Shown in pieces: positions 25,128-33,985 of a DNA stretch of 64,000 nt; positions within the stretch are counted from its first letter, which is position 1, and each line of letters begins with the position of its first letter. Source of the stretch: Chitinophaga sp. CF118 (GTDB taxonomy: Bacteria > Bacteroidota > Bacteroidia > Chitinophagales > Chitinophagaceae). Location of the stretch: the NCBI RefSeq assembly GCF_900112615.1, contig NZ_FOMK01000005.1:1-64000 (forward strand), read 5' to 3'. The translations under genes and the position numbers were made by a program. Below the pieces are notes generated by a model. The model worked only from the letters and a program-made list of their open reading frames with translations. It was not told the origin of the DNA and made no database searches.

Positions 25128-26396
25128 ATGGATACTTATACACTCGTTATCCTTGCTATACTTGTATTGCTGGCAGGTTTTTTTGCCGGTCTTGAAACGG
25201 CATTTGCTAATGTCAATAAGTTAAGCATTGAACTAAAAAAGAAACAGGGCCGTGCTACAGGTAAAATTCTGGCCAGTTTCAATGATAACCCCTCCCGCTT
25301 TCTGGCTACCAGTCTGTTAGGACTTACAATCGTAATAGTAATATATGGGATTCTGTTTGTAGGCTTTTTTCAGCCCATGTGGGATAGAGTACTGTCTCCG
25401 CAGGAAAACATCTATTATCAGCCTGTATTGTTGTTTATGGAGGTATTACTGGCAACAGTGATCATCCTTTCTTTCGGATTTTTCATTCCCCGTGCTATTT
25501 TCCGCTCACGGCCGGAAGCGTTGCTAAGCTTTTTTGCTTTGCCGGTTTCCGTTATTTCCAAGCCGTTGTTTGTAGTAGGGAGTTTACTGGTATCAGTATC
25601 TGAATGGATCCTGAAATATCTGTTTAATGTAAGGATCATAGAAAGTGCCACCACTTTCCCAAGAGTGGATGTGGAACATTTTATACGGCAGTCGCAACAA
25701 CATGTAACCGAAAACCAGGAGTTAAATACGGAGCTTTTTGAGAACGCTTTATCGCTTGCTCATGTAAAGATCAGGGGATGTCTGATTCCGAGAAGGGAAA
25801 TAGAAGCACTGGAAATCCAGAGCCCTATTTCAATGGCACAGACTAAGTTCATGGAAACAAAATTGTCCAAGATCATCATATATGAAAATACAATAGATAA
25901 TATTCTTGGATATATTCATCAGCTGGATATGTTTAAGAGTCCGGCAGATATACAGGTTATTTTACATCCAATCCTGGTAGTGCCAGAAACAATGAGTGCA
26001 ATAGACCTGCTCAGTAAGTTTAACAAGGAAAGAAAGAGTATTGCCTGGGTAGTGGATGAATTTGGAGGAACAGCGGGTATTGTAACTATAGAAGATGTGT
26101 TGGAGGAGATTTTTGGGGAGATTAAAGATGAACATGATGTAGAAGAGTTTGTAGAGAAGCAGATAGCAGAGAAGGAATATATCTTTTCTGGAAGGTTGGA
26201 GCTGGATTATTTGAATGAGAAGTATGGATTTGATTTCCCTGAAGATGAAAGTGAAACATTATCCGGGTATATTATTAATCATCATGAAACGATTCCCCGG
26301 TTAAAAGAGCGTATTATTATCGATGATTACGAGTTTGATGTGCTGAATGTAACAGAAACGAGAATCGAAATGGTGAAGCTGAAAGTGCTTAGTTAG
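25128..26396 (+). CDS. CNNM/CorC/HlyC-family membrane protein (GldE-like)
   Basis: 422 residues from ATG 25128; a frame open to 25065 would place the promoter inside the gene. A DUF21 membrane domain with four hydrophobic segments (about 3-25, 60-85, 100-125, 135-155) starts AGFFAGLETAFANVNKLSIE. Two CBS domains follow (about 205-325, including IPRREIEALE and WVVDEFGGTAGIVTIEDVLEE), then a CorC_HlyC domain (ETLSGYIINHHETIP). Such proteins are linked to divalent-cation homeostasis; in gliding Bacteroidota the homologue is called GldE. Which of these applies is not clear from sequence alone. Confidence 0.9.
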   Translation: MDTYTLVILAILVLLAGFFAGLETAFANVNKLSIELKKKQGRATGKILASFNDNPSRFLATSLLGLTIVIVIYGILFVGFFQPMWDRVLSPQENIYYQPVLLFMEVLLATVIILSFGFFIPRAIFRSRPEALLSFFALPVSVISKPLFVVGSLLVSVSEWILKYLFNVRIIESATTFPRVDVEHFIRQSQQHVTENQELNTELFENALSLAHVKIRGCLIPRREIEALEIQSPISMAQTKFMETKLSKIIIYENTIDNILGYIHQLDMFKSPADIQVILHPILVVPETMSAIDLLSKFNKERKSIAWVVDEFGGTAGIVTIEDVLEEIFGEIKDEHDVEEFVEKQIAEKEYIFSGRLELDYLNEKYGFDFPEDESETLSGYIINHHETIPRLKERIIIDDYEFDVLNVTETRIEMVKLKVLS

Positions 26397-26509
26397 GGAA
26401 AATCAGAGAATTTAACGTTTTAATCATGAGAAGTCAGCATTTTTATTTGCTTAAATCTCAATTGTTTAGGAGAACTTACTAATTCTTGTAAAAGAAAAGA
26501 AATCAATTG

Positions 26510-26541
26510 TTGATATTGTTAAGTTTTTTTTAATATATTTG
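26510..26541 (+). promoter_or_regulatory. Candidate promoter
   Basis: TTG (26510-26512), 21 nt, TATATTTG (26534-26541). Transcript start would be near 26547, with no gene directly downstream. Confidence 0.5.
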
Positions 26542-26683
26542 CAGTGTTGAAAAGCATCCGACTGCTAAAACGATTTAAAAAAAAGTAGTAGGGAATTAAC
26601 ACGAATTTTATACATTTGCTATAGTTATTGTAACACAATGGTTTGATTTTTGTTAAAAGGATGTAAAAAAAATTGTTACAACA

Positions 26684-26713
26684 TTGATAATAACATAATT
26701 CTTTCTATTTTTG
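26684..26713 (+). promoter_or_regulatory. Candidate promoter of a small RNA
   Basis: TTG (26684-26686), 19 nt, TATTTTTG (26706-26713). Start near 26719. Confidence 0.55.
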
Positions 26714-26719
26714 TGGTAG

Positions 26720-26884
26720 AAAATTAAAAGTAACCAGAAACACGAACTATTTTGAAAGCTTGCCATCAATCGGATAGCTAGTGAATCTGGAAACAAAGAC
26801 ATTCTCGAATTCAACTTTTTTGGGGTTAACAAACAATGGATGAAAGGCCGGCTCTTGATTCTTCTCGGGCTGGCTCTTTTTTTT
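26720..26884 (+). ncRNA. Candidate small RNA of about 165 nt
   Basis: Bounded by a promoter (26684-26713) and by a stem GCCGGC (26847-26852)/GCTGGC (26869-26874) followed by CTC and a run of eight or nine T. No reading frame of note fits inside; an ATG at 26836 runs through the terminator for 21 codons. It does not resemble 6S, SRP or RNase P RNA. It could instead be an abandoned leader. Existence as a stable RNA is inferred only. Confidence 0.35.
26847..26884 (+). terminator. Intrinsic terminator before tatC
   Basis: 6-bp stem GCCGGC/GCTGGC (one G-T), 16-nt loop, then CTC and a T-run to 26884. Confidence 0.55.
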
Positions 26885-27061
26885 ACCTCTCTCGCAGCTA
26901 AATCGTTTAATACCCCCAAATCTTCCCACTTCCTCCTAGCACATCTAACCTTTAAATTCCATTAAACTTTGCACTAATCCGGTTATACACTGTAATTTAT
27001 TGTATGCTTCCGCTATATTTGTGCTCCTTATAATGAATTAAACTCAGCCCGACTAACAGAT

Positions 27062-27919
27062 ATGTTCAAGAAACTTTTTGCAAATAACGGAGAGAAAGCG
27101 GAGATGTCTTTCTTTGACCACCTGGAAGACCTGCGCTGGCATATTGTTCGCTCGTTTGTCGCTATTATAGTGGTTAGTATTTTTGGATTTATATATACAA
27201 AGGAAATACTGGATAACGTAATATTCGGGCCTACCAATGCCACATTCCCTTCTTATATTTTATTGTGTAAAATCAGTCACCTGGTGGGTATGGGTGATAA
27301 ACTCTGTATTACACCGGTTCCCATCATTTTTCAGAACCATTTGCTGGTAGGGCAGGTGATGTTACAGTTTAAGCTGGCCTTCATTATCGGAATAGTGGTA
27401 GCATTCCCATACATTTTCTGGGAATTCTGGAGCTTTATCAAGCCTGCATTGAAAGAAAGAGAATTAAGAGGTGCACGTGGCGTAATCTTCTGGGTTTCTT
27501 TCCAGTTCTTTCTGGGTATTGCATTCAGCTATTTCCTGATGGCTCCTTTTACCATCAACTTCCTGGCAGGATATACTATTACGGATAAAGCCGTTAACCA
27601 GTTCTTCATTGATGATTATTTCGGGTTAATGTCGCAGATAGTGCTGGGTATGGGTATATTGTTCGAATTGCCTATCCTGATATTTTTTCTCACAAAGATT
27701 GGATTTATCACACCCGCGTTCCTGCGCACTTACCGTCGTCATGCCATTGTGGTAATACTGGTTTTAGCTGCTGTTATCACTCCTCCTGATGTTGTAGATC
27801 AATTGATTGTATTTACTCCGTTATATTTGCTGTATGAAATCAGCATTTATGTATCCAAGAGGGCACTGAAAGGTATGGAGGATAAAGAGAATGAGCCGGA
27901 AGTAGAAGAGTGGTCCTGA
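27062..27919 (+). CDS. tatC: Twin-arginine translocase subunit TatC
   Basis: 285 residues. The N-terminus has the TatC hallmark MSFFDHLEDLRWHIVRS, followed by six membrane helices; the conserved FPYIFWEFWSFIKPALKERE loop and a C-terminal RTYRRHAIVVILVLAAVITPPD are present. TatC recognises the twin-arginine signal peptide of folded exported proteins. No tatA/tatB is adjacent; they are often separate in this phylum. A -7 box TATATTTG at 27014-27021 fits a leader of about 35 nt. Confidence 0.96.
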   Translation: MFKKLFANNGEKAEMSFFDHLEDLRWHIVRSFVAIIVVSIFGFIYTKEILDNVIFGPTNATFPSYILLCKISHLVGMGDKLCITPVPIIFQNHLLVGQVMLQFKLAFIIGIVVAFPYIFWEFWSFIKPALKERELRGARGVIFWVSFQFFLGIAFSYFLMAPFTINFLAGYTITDKAVNQFFIDDYFGLMSQIVLGMGILFELPILIFFLTKIGFITPAFLRTYRRHAIVVILVLAAVITPPDVVDQLIVFTPLYLLYEISIYVSKRALKGMEDKENEPEVEEWS

Positions 27920-27945
27920 TAATTTCACGTTTTTAAATTAATGTT

Positions 27946-28404
27946 ATGTCACAAGTATCATTTAATCTTACGCTGCCGGTGGCCATTGGTTCCGATCATG
28001 CAGGGTTCGAATATAAAGAAGAGATCATATCCTACCTGGAAGGGAAAGGACTGAAAGTAAAAGATGTAGGGGCACATTCAAAAGACTCTGCCGACTATCC
28101 TGATTTTGCTCATCCTGTGGCAACACTGGTAGAAAGAGAACAGGCTGCTTTTGGGATCCTGGTATGCGGAAGTGGAAACGGGGTAGCTATTACAGCAAAT
28201 AAACACCAGGGAATACGTGCAGCTATCTGCTGGGGTGAAGAACTGGCCAGACTGGCGCGCTCACATAACAATGCAAATGTATTGTGTGTACCCGCCCGTT
28301 TTGTAGATGACAACGTTACCAAACAGATGGTGGATGTATTCATAGATACTCCTTTTGAAGGAGGACGTCATGAAAGCAGAGTCAGAAAGATAGCCTGTTT
28401 ATAA
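27946..28404 (+). CDS. rpiB: Ribose-5-phosphate isomerase B
   Basis: 152 residues. AIGSDHAGFEYKEEII (Asp17 and His18), the catalytic Cys74 in GILVCGSGNGVAITANK, CWGEELARLARSHNNANVL and the anion-binding FEGGRHESRV close to the end all match RpiB. It interconverts ribose-5-phosphate and ribulose-5-phosphate in the pentose phosphate pathway. It lies 26 bp after tatC, probably in one transcript, ended by the hairpin at 28425-28463. Confidence 0.94.
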   Translation: MSQVSFNLTLPVAIGSDHAGFEYKEEIISYLEGKGLKVKDVGAHSKDSADYPDFAHPVATLVEREQAAFGILVCGSGNGVAITANKHQGIRAAICWGEELARLARSHNNANVLCVPARFVDDNVTKQMVDVFIDTPFEGGRHESRVRKIACL

Positions 28405-28424
28405 AAAAGTAACTTAATATAATG

Positions 28425-28463
28425 AAAAGCTGATTGTTGGAATATCTCTGACAATCAGCTTTT
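28425..28463 (+). terminator. Terminator after rpiB
   Basis: Perfect 13-bp stem (28425-28437 with 28451-28463) ending in a T-run. Confidence 0.85.
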
Positions 28464-29046
28464 TAGTTTAAGTCTCACCCCTAGCTTTTTTTGGTGGATA
28501 CAATCTGTTTTGCTAAATTGTGTTAAGAGTCATTAAGTTGGATATGTTTCTTTGTCTGTGAATTGAGTGTTTAAGTACCTGATGTTTTGTAGCAAAAAAA
28601 ACACCATATAACAATCTATCAAAAATCATCGTTGAATTATTGATCAGATACTTAAGCGAATTACAAAGGTTTTAGTTATTACCCCGGTCATTTCATTGAG
28701 TAACCAAAAAATTCAACCACAATGGAAATACTTTCTACAACTGTATGTAGGCAAGTTCAAAAGTCAAATAATGCTTTAAGAAATCTTCGCCTGTTATTTC
28801 AAAGTAAAGTGAATAAAGTAACGTGACATTTATTGCATGTGTATTCGTATACGAGAGTTTTTAGCCCGTACTGATAGTGGCTGCTGAATATGTGATGAAT
28901 TCTATTTGCATACCCTTTTTGAATGTTCATAACACCCTGAAATATGATTGTCACGTCATTTATTCTGTCAATTGATTGTTTCCCTTAAAGATTGGTTTAT
29001 CAGCTGAAGTAATAGACTTTTTTCAGATGCTTAAACTTTGTTCGTT
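28464..29046. other. Leader region of the ECF sigma factor gene
   Basis: 583 bp, AT-rich. Apart from a possible 34-codon frame (28722-28826) nothing coding is supported. No clear TAnnTTTG promoter was found near the sigma factor start; such genes can be read by alternative sigma factors. Confidence 0.4.
28722..28826 (+). CDS. Possible small basic protein, 34 residues
   Basis: ATG to TGA frame MEILSTTVCRQVQKSNNALR and 14 further residues; basic, no membrane segment. It is preceded by ACCACA rather than a ribosome-binding site and has no known relatives that can be named. It may be chance. Confidence 0.2.
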   Translation: MEILSTTVCRQVQKSNNALRNLRLLFQSKVNKVT

Positions 29047-29547
29047 ATGTCATCCACAGAATTCAATACACTATTACTGGGAAACGTTGATTTCCTGAGG
29101 CCGTATGCAGTTACGCTTACAAAGGACTCCGAATCAGCAAAGGATTTATACCAGGAAACACTTTTCCGTGCATTGGCCAACCGGGATAAATACCTGGCTG
29201 GAACTAATATCCGGGCATGGTTATATACCATCATGCGTAATATCTTTATCAACAATTACCGGCGTGGTAACCGACAGTTCCGCCTGCTGGATAATTCTGC
29301 GGGGGAATTCCTGTTACACCAACAGCAACCAGTTATTGGCAATGGTGCGGAAACAAATCTGCGCATCAAGGATGTACATATGGCAGTATATAATCTGCCT
29401 GTTATTTTCAAGCAGCCTTTTATGCTTTATTTTGAAGGATATAAATACTTCGAAATAGCTGCCATGTTGAACGAGCCACTGGGTACGGTTAAGAGTCGTA
29501 TCCACTTTGCACGTAAGATGTTGAAATCCCGGATTGCCAGATATTGA
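29047..29547 (+). CDS. ECF-type RNA polymerase sigma factor
   Basis: 166 residues from ATG 29047 (a TTG at 29038 adds three). Region 2 (about 15-85) has AKDLYQETLFRALANRDKY and NIRAWLYTIMRNIFINNYRR; region 4 (about 105-160) has YFEIAAMLNEPLGTVKSRIH followed by FARKMLK. This is the SigK/SigW-like Bacteroidota ECF form with LIKDV-type linker. No anti-sigma factor gene is next to it, so its control is unclear. It precedes the helicase gene by 81 bp. Confidence 0.93.
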   Translation: MSSTEFNTLLLGNVDFLRPYAVTLTKDSESAKDLYQETLFRALANRDKYLAGTNIRAWLYTIMRNIFINNYRRGNRQFRLLDNSAGEFLLHQQQPVIGNGAETNLRIKDVHMAVYNLPVIFKQPFMLYFEGYKYFEIAAMLNEPLGTVKSRIHFARKMLKSRIARY

Positions 29548-29628
29548 CCGATCTTTTGTATTTTTACGCCTTCCCAATTTAGTTTTATCCATCAGTTCCT
29601 GATGGAGGTAAGGAATTTAATTATAATA

Positions 29629-31980
29629 ATGAAGGCAAATTATTTAGATGAATTGAATGAGCGGCAACGCCAGGCGGTAGAGCATATTAACGGACCGCTG
29701 ATGATCGTAGCTGGTGCCGGTTCCGGTAAAACCAAAGTGCTGACTACAAGAATTGCACACTTGTTACGTAATGGAGTGGATGCTTTTAATATTCTGTCTC
29801 TTACTTTTACCAATAAGGCTGCCCGTGAAATGAAAGAACGTGTGGAGAAGATTCTCGGTGGCTCCGAAGCCCGTAACCTCTACATAGGTACCTTTCACTC
29901 TGTCTTTGCCCGCCTGCTCAGAGCAGAAGCTCATCGCCTCGGTTACCCGAACGATTTTACCATTTATGATTCGGATGATGCCAAGAGCGTTTTGAGAACA
30001 ATCATCAATGAACAGAATCTCGACGATAAACATTATAAACCCAACCTGGTATATAACCGCATTTCTGCTGCCAAAAACAGCCTCATGGGGCCGGAAGAAT
30101 ATCAGGTGGACTATGGTGTACAACAGGAAGATATGCGTGCCAACAGACCTATGGTAGGTAAGCTGTACGACATGTATGCCAAACGCTGTTTTAAAAACGG
30201 TGCGATGGATTTTGACGACCTGTTGTTCAAAATGTACGTACTGCTGAAAACTTTTCCGGAAGTACTGCATAAATACCAGCATAAGTTCAAATACATTATG
30301 ATCGATGAGTACCAGGATACCAATCCTGCACAGTACGAGATCATCAAATTACTTGGTGCTGCCCATGAAAATATCTGCGTGGTGGGCGATGATGCACAGA
30401 GTATCTATTCCTTCCGCGGGGCTACCATCGAAAACATTCTGCAGTTTGAAAAAGACTATGATGATGCTAAGGTGGTAAAGCTGGAACAAAACTACAGAAG
30501 TACAAAGTCTATCCTGAATGTTGCCAATGAAGTGATCGGCAATAACAAAGGCCAGATTGAGAAAAATCTGTGGACAGATAACAGCGAAGGCGAAAAGATC
30601 AAACTCGTGCGCACCATGACGGATAACGAGGAAGGGAAATTTGTGGCAGAAACCATTGCGGAACAACGCCTGCGTAATCACTATGCTAACCGTGACTTCG
30701 CAATCCTTTACCGTACAAATGCACAGAGCCGCTCATTTGAAGAAAGCCTGCGCAGAAAAGCTATTCCTTACCGCATTTTTGGTGGTACATCTTTCTACCA
30801 ACGTAAAGAAATCAAAGACTTTGTAGCTTATCTGCGTATCACAATGAATACACAGGATGAAGAAAGTCTGAAACGTATTATCAATTATCCCGTACGTGGT
30901 ATTGGTAAAACTACAGTAGAGAAAGTAACTGTACTGAGCAATGATCACAACATCACATTCTGGCAGGTATTGGAAAGAGCACAGGAGTTCGGCTTTAAAG
31001 CTGGTACCCTGGAAGCGATAGAGAGTTTTGTGATGATGATCCGCAGTTTCCATGCAATGCTGGGTAAGCATAATGCTTACGATATTGCTGTACAGGTAGG
31101 TAAATCTACCAACCTGGTAAAGGAATTATTCAATGATAAAACAACAGAAGGGCTGGCCCGGTATGAAAATATCCAGGAACTGCTCAACTCTATAAAGGAA
31201 TTTACGGAAACACCTACTGAAGATGGCGAGCTGGTGGAGAAAACACTGGGCACCTACCTGCAACAGATTACCCTGCTCACAGATGCTGATAAGGGAAATA
31301 ATGAAGACAGCGATGTGGTATGTTTGATGACCATTCACGCTGCAAAAGGACTGGAGTTCCCGGTGGTATTCACCGTCGGGCTGGAAGAAAGCCTGTTCCC
31401 CAGCGGAATGTCTATCAATACCAGGGAAGAACTGGAAGAGGAACGCCGCTTGTTTTATGTAGCCATCACCCGTGCCAAAGCACGCTTATGGTTAACATAT
31501 GCCAACAGTCGTTACCGCTTCGGACAGTTGGTAAATAATGAATCCAGCCGTTTCCTGGAAGAAATGCCGGAGAAATTTGTTGACCGCAGTTATGCCGGTG
31601 GTGGTTCTGTACGTAACTCTCCCGGCGGTGGTGCCTGGGGTAATGGCAATAGTGGCGGTGGAACCGGTAACATGTTTGACCGCATGCAGAAAAAAACGCC
31701 TACCCCACAACCCTTGGCAGGAACTGCCCGCCCAACACCGAAGCCGGCAGCAGGAGCAGGCCCCGCCAGTACCCATGTACCTTCGGCAGGTTTTACACCA
31801 GATGATCCTGCCCTCATGGAAGCCGGTATGCAGGTAGAACACCAGAAATTCGGCTTTGGTACTATCATGCAAATGGAAGGAGCTCCCAATAACCGTATTG
31901 CTACCGTTGTGTTTCCTAAAGGTGGCGGGGAGAAAAAGATCATGCTGAATTATGCACGATTAATGATTGTTAAAAAATAG
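29629..31980 (+). CDS. UvrD/PcrA-type ATP-dependent DNA helicase
   Basis: 783 residues from ATG 29629 (a start at 29602 adds nine). Superfamily 1 motifs in order: Q motif LNERQRQAV, Walker A VAGAGSGKTKVL, Ia SLTFTNKAAREM, Walker B IDEYQDTNPAQ, III VGDDAQSIYSFRGA, IV RTNAQSR, V TIHAAKGLEFPVVF and VI VAITRAKARLWL. After about 660 comes a glycine- and proline-rich linker, then a C-terminal Tudor-like segment (GMQVEHQKFGFGTIMQMEG) that in PcrA contacts RNA polymerase. It unwinds DNA 3' to 5' in repair and replication. Assignment to PcrA or UvrD is not separable here. Confidence 0.94.
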   Translation: MKANYLDELNERQRQAVEHINGPLMIVAGAGSGKTKVLTTRIAHLLRNGVDAFNILSLTFTNKAAREMKERVEKILGGSEARNLYIGTFHSVFARLLRAEAHRLGYPNDFTIYDSDDAKSVLRTIINEQNLDDKHYKPNLVYNRISAAKNSLMGPEEYQVDYGVQQEDMRANRPMVGKLYDMYAKRCFKNGAMDFDDLLFKMYVLLKTFPEVLHKYQHKFKYIMIDEYQDTNPAQYEIIKLLGAAHENICVVGDDAQSIYSFRGATIENILQFEKDYDDAKVVKLEQNYRSTKSILNVANEVIGNNKGQIEKNLWTDNSEGEKIKLVRTMTDNEEGKFVAETIAEQRLRNHYANRDFAILYRTNAQSRSFEESLRRKAIPYRIFGGTSFYQRKEIKDFVAYLRITMNTQDEESLKRIINYPVRGIGKTTVEKVTVLSNDHNITFWQVLERAQEFGFKAGTLEAIESFVMMIRSFHAMLGKHNAYDIAVQVGKSTNLVKELFNDKTTEGLARYENIQELLNSIKEFTETPTEDGELVEKTLGTYLQQITLLTDADKGNNEDSDVVCLMTIHAAKGLEFPVVFTVGLEESLFPSGMSINTREELEEERRLFYVAITRAKARLWLTYANSRYRFGQLVNNESSRFLEEMPEKFVDRSYAGGGSVRNSPGGGAWGNGNSGGGTGNMFDRMQKKTPTPQPLAGTARPTPKPAAGAGPASTHVPSAGFTPDDPALMEAGMQVEHQKFGFGTIMQMEGAPNNRIATVVFPKGGGEKKIMLNYARLMIVKK

Positions 31981-31990
31981 GGTCCTTATA

Positions 31991-32132
31991 GATTGCGAAT
32001 GATCATAAATACACTGTGTCTGCCTGTTTAGATTCTTAATTGAGCTTTGGGATAAGATTTTAGATTAGATCTTTATTAAGCTTTACCTAAGTATCATGGC
32101 AAACAAGGTGTATTTATTGATCATTTGCAATC
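31991..32132. repeat. 142-bp element bounded by 24/25-bp inverted repeats
   Basis: Left arm 31991-32014 and right arm 32108-32132 are inverted copies with one mismatch and one 1-nt gap (left arm begins GATTGCGAATGATCA). The 93-bp interior has further short complementary words (AAGCTT-like). No matching target-site duplication is obvious. It lies between the helicase and recX, starting 11 bp after the helicase stop. Confidence 0.6.
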
Positions 32133-32207
32133 GTACTTTATCACACCTTTTGAGTTCTTCATTTAACTTTTAGCCAGCTCCAGTCCAATAATAATGAAGG
32201 GATTTTT

Positions 32208-32672
32208 ATGAGTAATTCTTCTGCCATACAAAAATTACAACATTACTGTGCCTACCAGGAACGCTGCCATAGTGAAGTGAAATATAAATGCCTGGAACTG
32301 GGATTGCGTGGTGAAGAAGTAGATGAGGCTATTGCGGAACTGGTATCTGAGAATTTCCTGAATGAAGAACGTTTTGCGAGAGCTTTTGCAGGTGGTAAGT
32401 TCCGTTCCAAACAATGGGGACGTAAAAAGATCCTGGCAGAATTAAAGCAGCGGCAGGTATCTTCCTACTGTATTAAGAAAGGGATGGAAGAAATTGATGA
32501 AGACGCATATGATCAGACATTGACCACACTGGCAGAGAAAAAATACGAGACTCTGAGAGGGGAAGAACCCTTTAAGAGGAAATATAAAGTAGTGCAGTAC
32601 CTGTTGCAAAAAGGGTATGAACATGAGTTTGCACAGCCAATAGTTGAACAAATCGCAAAAGACGCATCATAA
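32208..32672 (+). CDS. recX: Regulatory protein RecX
   Basis: 154 residues made of tandem three-helix RecX repeats: LQHYCAYQERCHSEVKYKCL, then FLNEERFARAFAGGKFRSKQWGRKKI (first 20 residues carry the motif), then KYKVVQYLLQKGYEHEFAQPI. RecX binds RecA filaments and limits their activity. recA is not adjacent, unlike in many proteobacteria. It lies after a helicase gene and before the nitrilase-like gene. Confidence 0.92.
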   Translation: MSNSSAIQKLQHYCAYQERCHSEVKYKCLELGLRGEEVDEAIAELVSENFLNEERFARAFAGGKFRSKQWGRKKILAELKQRQVSSYCIKKGMEEIDEDAYDQTLTTLAEKKYETLRGEEPFKRKYKVVQYLLQKGYEHEFAQPIVEQIAKDAS

Positions 32673-32741
32673 TTTTAAAAGTTTCTAACCCAAGTCGTCG
32701 TAAATTTATGGGCTTTCTTTTTTATTAATCGATAGATATTT

Positions 32742-33536
32742 ATGTCAGATCTTAAGGTTACACTCATCCAGGCCAACTTGCACTGGGAAGACATCGCGGC
32801 AAATCTGCGTATGTTCGACGAGAAGATAGATGCTATTTCTGAACGTACTGAAATAGTGGTACTCCCGGAAATGTTTAGCACAGGATTCAGTATGCAACCT
32901 GAAAAACTGGCAGAAACAATGGACGGTAGTGCTGTACAGTGGATGAAGAAGAAGGCCGCCCAGAAGAATATTATCATCACAGGCAGCCTGATCATTGAAG
33001 AAAACGGAGAATATCTAAACCGTTTGATCTGGATGCAGCCAAACGGAGTTGCAGGAACCTATGATAAACGACATCTTTTTGCTTATGCAGGTGAACATGA
33101 CCATTACCATGCAGGTGATCGCCGTTTGATAGCTCAGGTGAAGGGTTGGAAAATATGCCTTACCATTTGTTACGACCTGCGTTTCCCGGTATGGTCACGT
33201 AATGTGATTGTTCCCGAAACAGGTGCCCCTGCTTATGATCTCCTGATTAATGTGGCCAACTGGCCGGAAAGGCGTAGTACTGCCTGGAAAACACTGATAC
33301 AGGCCCGTGCTATTGAAAATCAGTGTTACACGATCGGTGTGAACAGGGTAGGGAATGATGGTAATGAGATTTACCATAGCGGAGATAGCAGCCTGATAGA
33401 TCCGATGGGTGAAATCCTTTACCGCAAAGGACATGACGAAGATATTTTTACTACTACATTAGACCGCGCAAAACTGGATGAGATCAGGAAGAATATTCCT
33501 TTCCTGAAGGACGCTGATAAATTCCAGGTATTTTGA
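32742..33536 (+). CDS. Carbon-nitrogen hydrolase, omega-amidase (YafV)-like
   Basis: 264 residues. The nitrilase-superfamily triad is Glu43 (VLPEMFSTGF), Lys109 (TYDKRHLF) and Cys143 (LTICYDLRFPVWSRN). The MFSTGFSM and DLRFPVWSRN motifs are those of YafV/Nit2-type omega-amidases, which hydrolyse 2-oxoglutaramate and 2-oxosuccinamate to clear by-products of glutamine transaminases. The stop overlaps the next ATG (TGATG), so it is coupled to the VOC protein gene. Confidence 0.88.
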   Translation: MSDLKVTLIQANLHWEDIAANLRMFDEKIDAISERTEIVVLPEMFSTGFSMQPEKLAETMDGSAVQWMKKKAAQKNIIITGSLIIEENGEYLNRLIWMQPNGVAGTYDKRHLFAYAGEHDHYHAGDRRLIAQVKGWKICLTICYDLRFPVWSRNVIVPETGAPAYDLLINVANWPERRSTAWKTLIQARAIENQCYTIGVNRVGNDGNEIYHSGDSSLIDPMGEILYRKGHDEDIFTTTLDRAKLDEIRKNIPFLKDADKFQVF

Positions 33537-33919
33537 TGCTGAAGCAAATTCATCATATTGCTATCATCTGCTCAGATTACGAGCGTAGCAAGTTATTTTA
33601 TACAAGGGTACTGGGGCTGGAAATTGTCAGAGAGGTTTACCGCTTAGAGCGGCAGTCTTATAAACTGGACCTGTCGCTTAACGGGCAATATATCATTGAA
33701 CTCTTCTCGTTTCCAGATCCGCCACCACGATCCAGTGGTCCTGAAGCCCGGGGATTGCGGCATCTTGCCTTTTCGGTCACAGATATTGAACAGGCCGTGG
33801 CAAAACTGCATACCCACTCAGTAATTACTGAACCCATACGTATTGATCCTCATACAGGTAAGAGATTCACCTTTTTTACGGATCCGGATGGATTACCGCT
33901 GGAATTATATGAACTGTAA
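33536..33919 (+). CDS. VOC-family protein (glyoxalase-like, YaeR type)
   Basis: 127 residues from the ATG that overlaps the preceding TGA. Two beta-alpha-beta-beta-beta modules: QIHHIAIICSDYERSKLFYT at the start, LRHLAFSVTDIEQAV in the middle and FTFFTDPDGLPLELYEL at the end. Metal-binding His (IHHIAI), Glu (IIELFSF), His (LRHLAF) and Glu (LELYEL) positions are conserved, matching YaeR/GloA2-like dioxygenase or lyase folds. The substrate is unknown. A terminator follows at 33925. Confidence 0.86.
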   Translation: MLKQIHHIAIICSDYERSKLFYTRVLGLEIVREVYRLERQSYKLDLSLNGQYIIELFSFPDPPPRSSGPEARGLRHLAFSVTDIEQAVAKLHTHSVITEPIRIDPHTGKRFTFFTDPDGLPLELYEL

Positions 33920-33924
33920 AGACT

Positions 33925-33960
33925 AGTCCTGAGCGGATAAAGGCCAGGACTTTATCATTT
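33925..33960 (+). terminator. Terminator after the nitrilase-VOC pair
   Basis: AGTCCTG (33925-33931) pairs with CAGGACT (33945-33951), followed by TTATCATTT. Confidence 0.6.
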
Positions 33961-33985
33961 GTTACTCATCACAAAAACATTGTCA

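Larger units (their letters stand above)
26397..27061 (+). other. 665-bp gene-free region with stacked promoter boxes
   Basis: Very AT-rich. -7 boxes on the plus strand: TATATTTG (26534), TACATTTG (26611), TATTTTTG (26706) and TATATTTG (27014, probably for tatC). Two have a correctly spaced TTG upstream. No conserved coding sequence was found; frames on the minus strand (26653-26929) look like chance. A terminator-like element lies at 26847-26884. Confidence 0.55.

Noticed and set aside
26653-26929. Two overlapping minus-strand frames of 60 and 88 codons before tatC
   Set aside because: Basic, low-information translations across promoter and terminator signals; no conserved start or family.
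29764-30282. A 172-codon frame on the minus strand within the helicase gene
   Set aside because: Antisense to conserved helicase motifs, with no domain or start signal.
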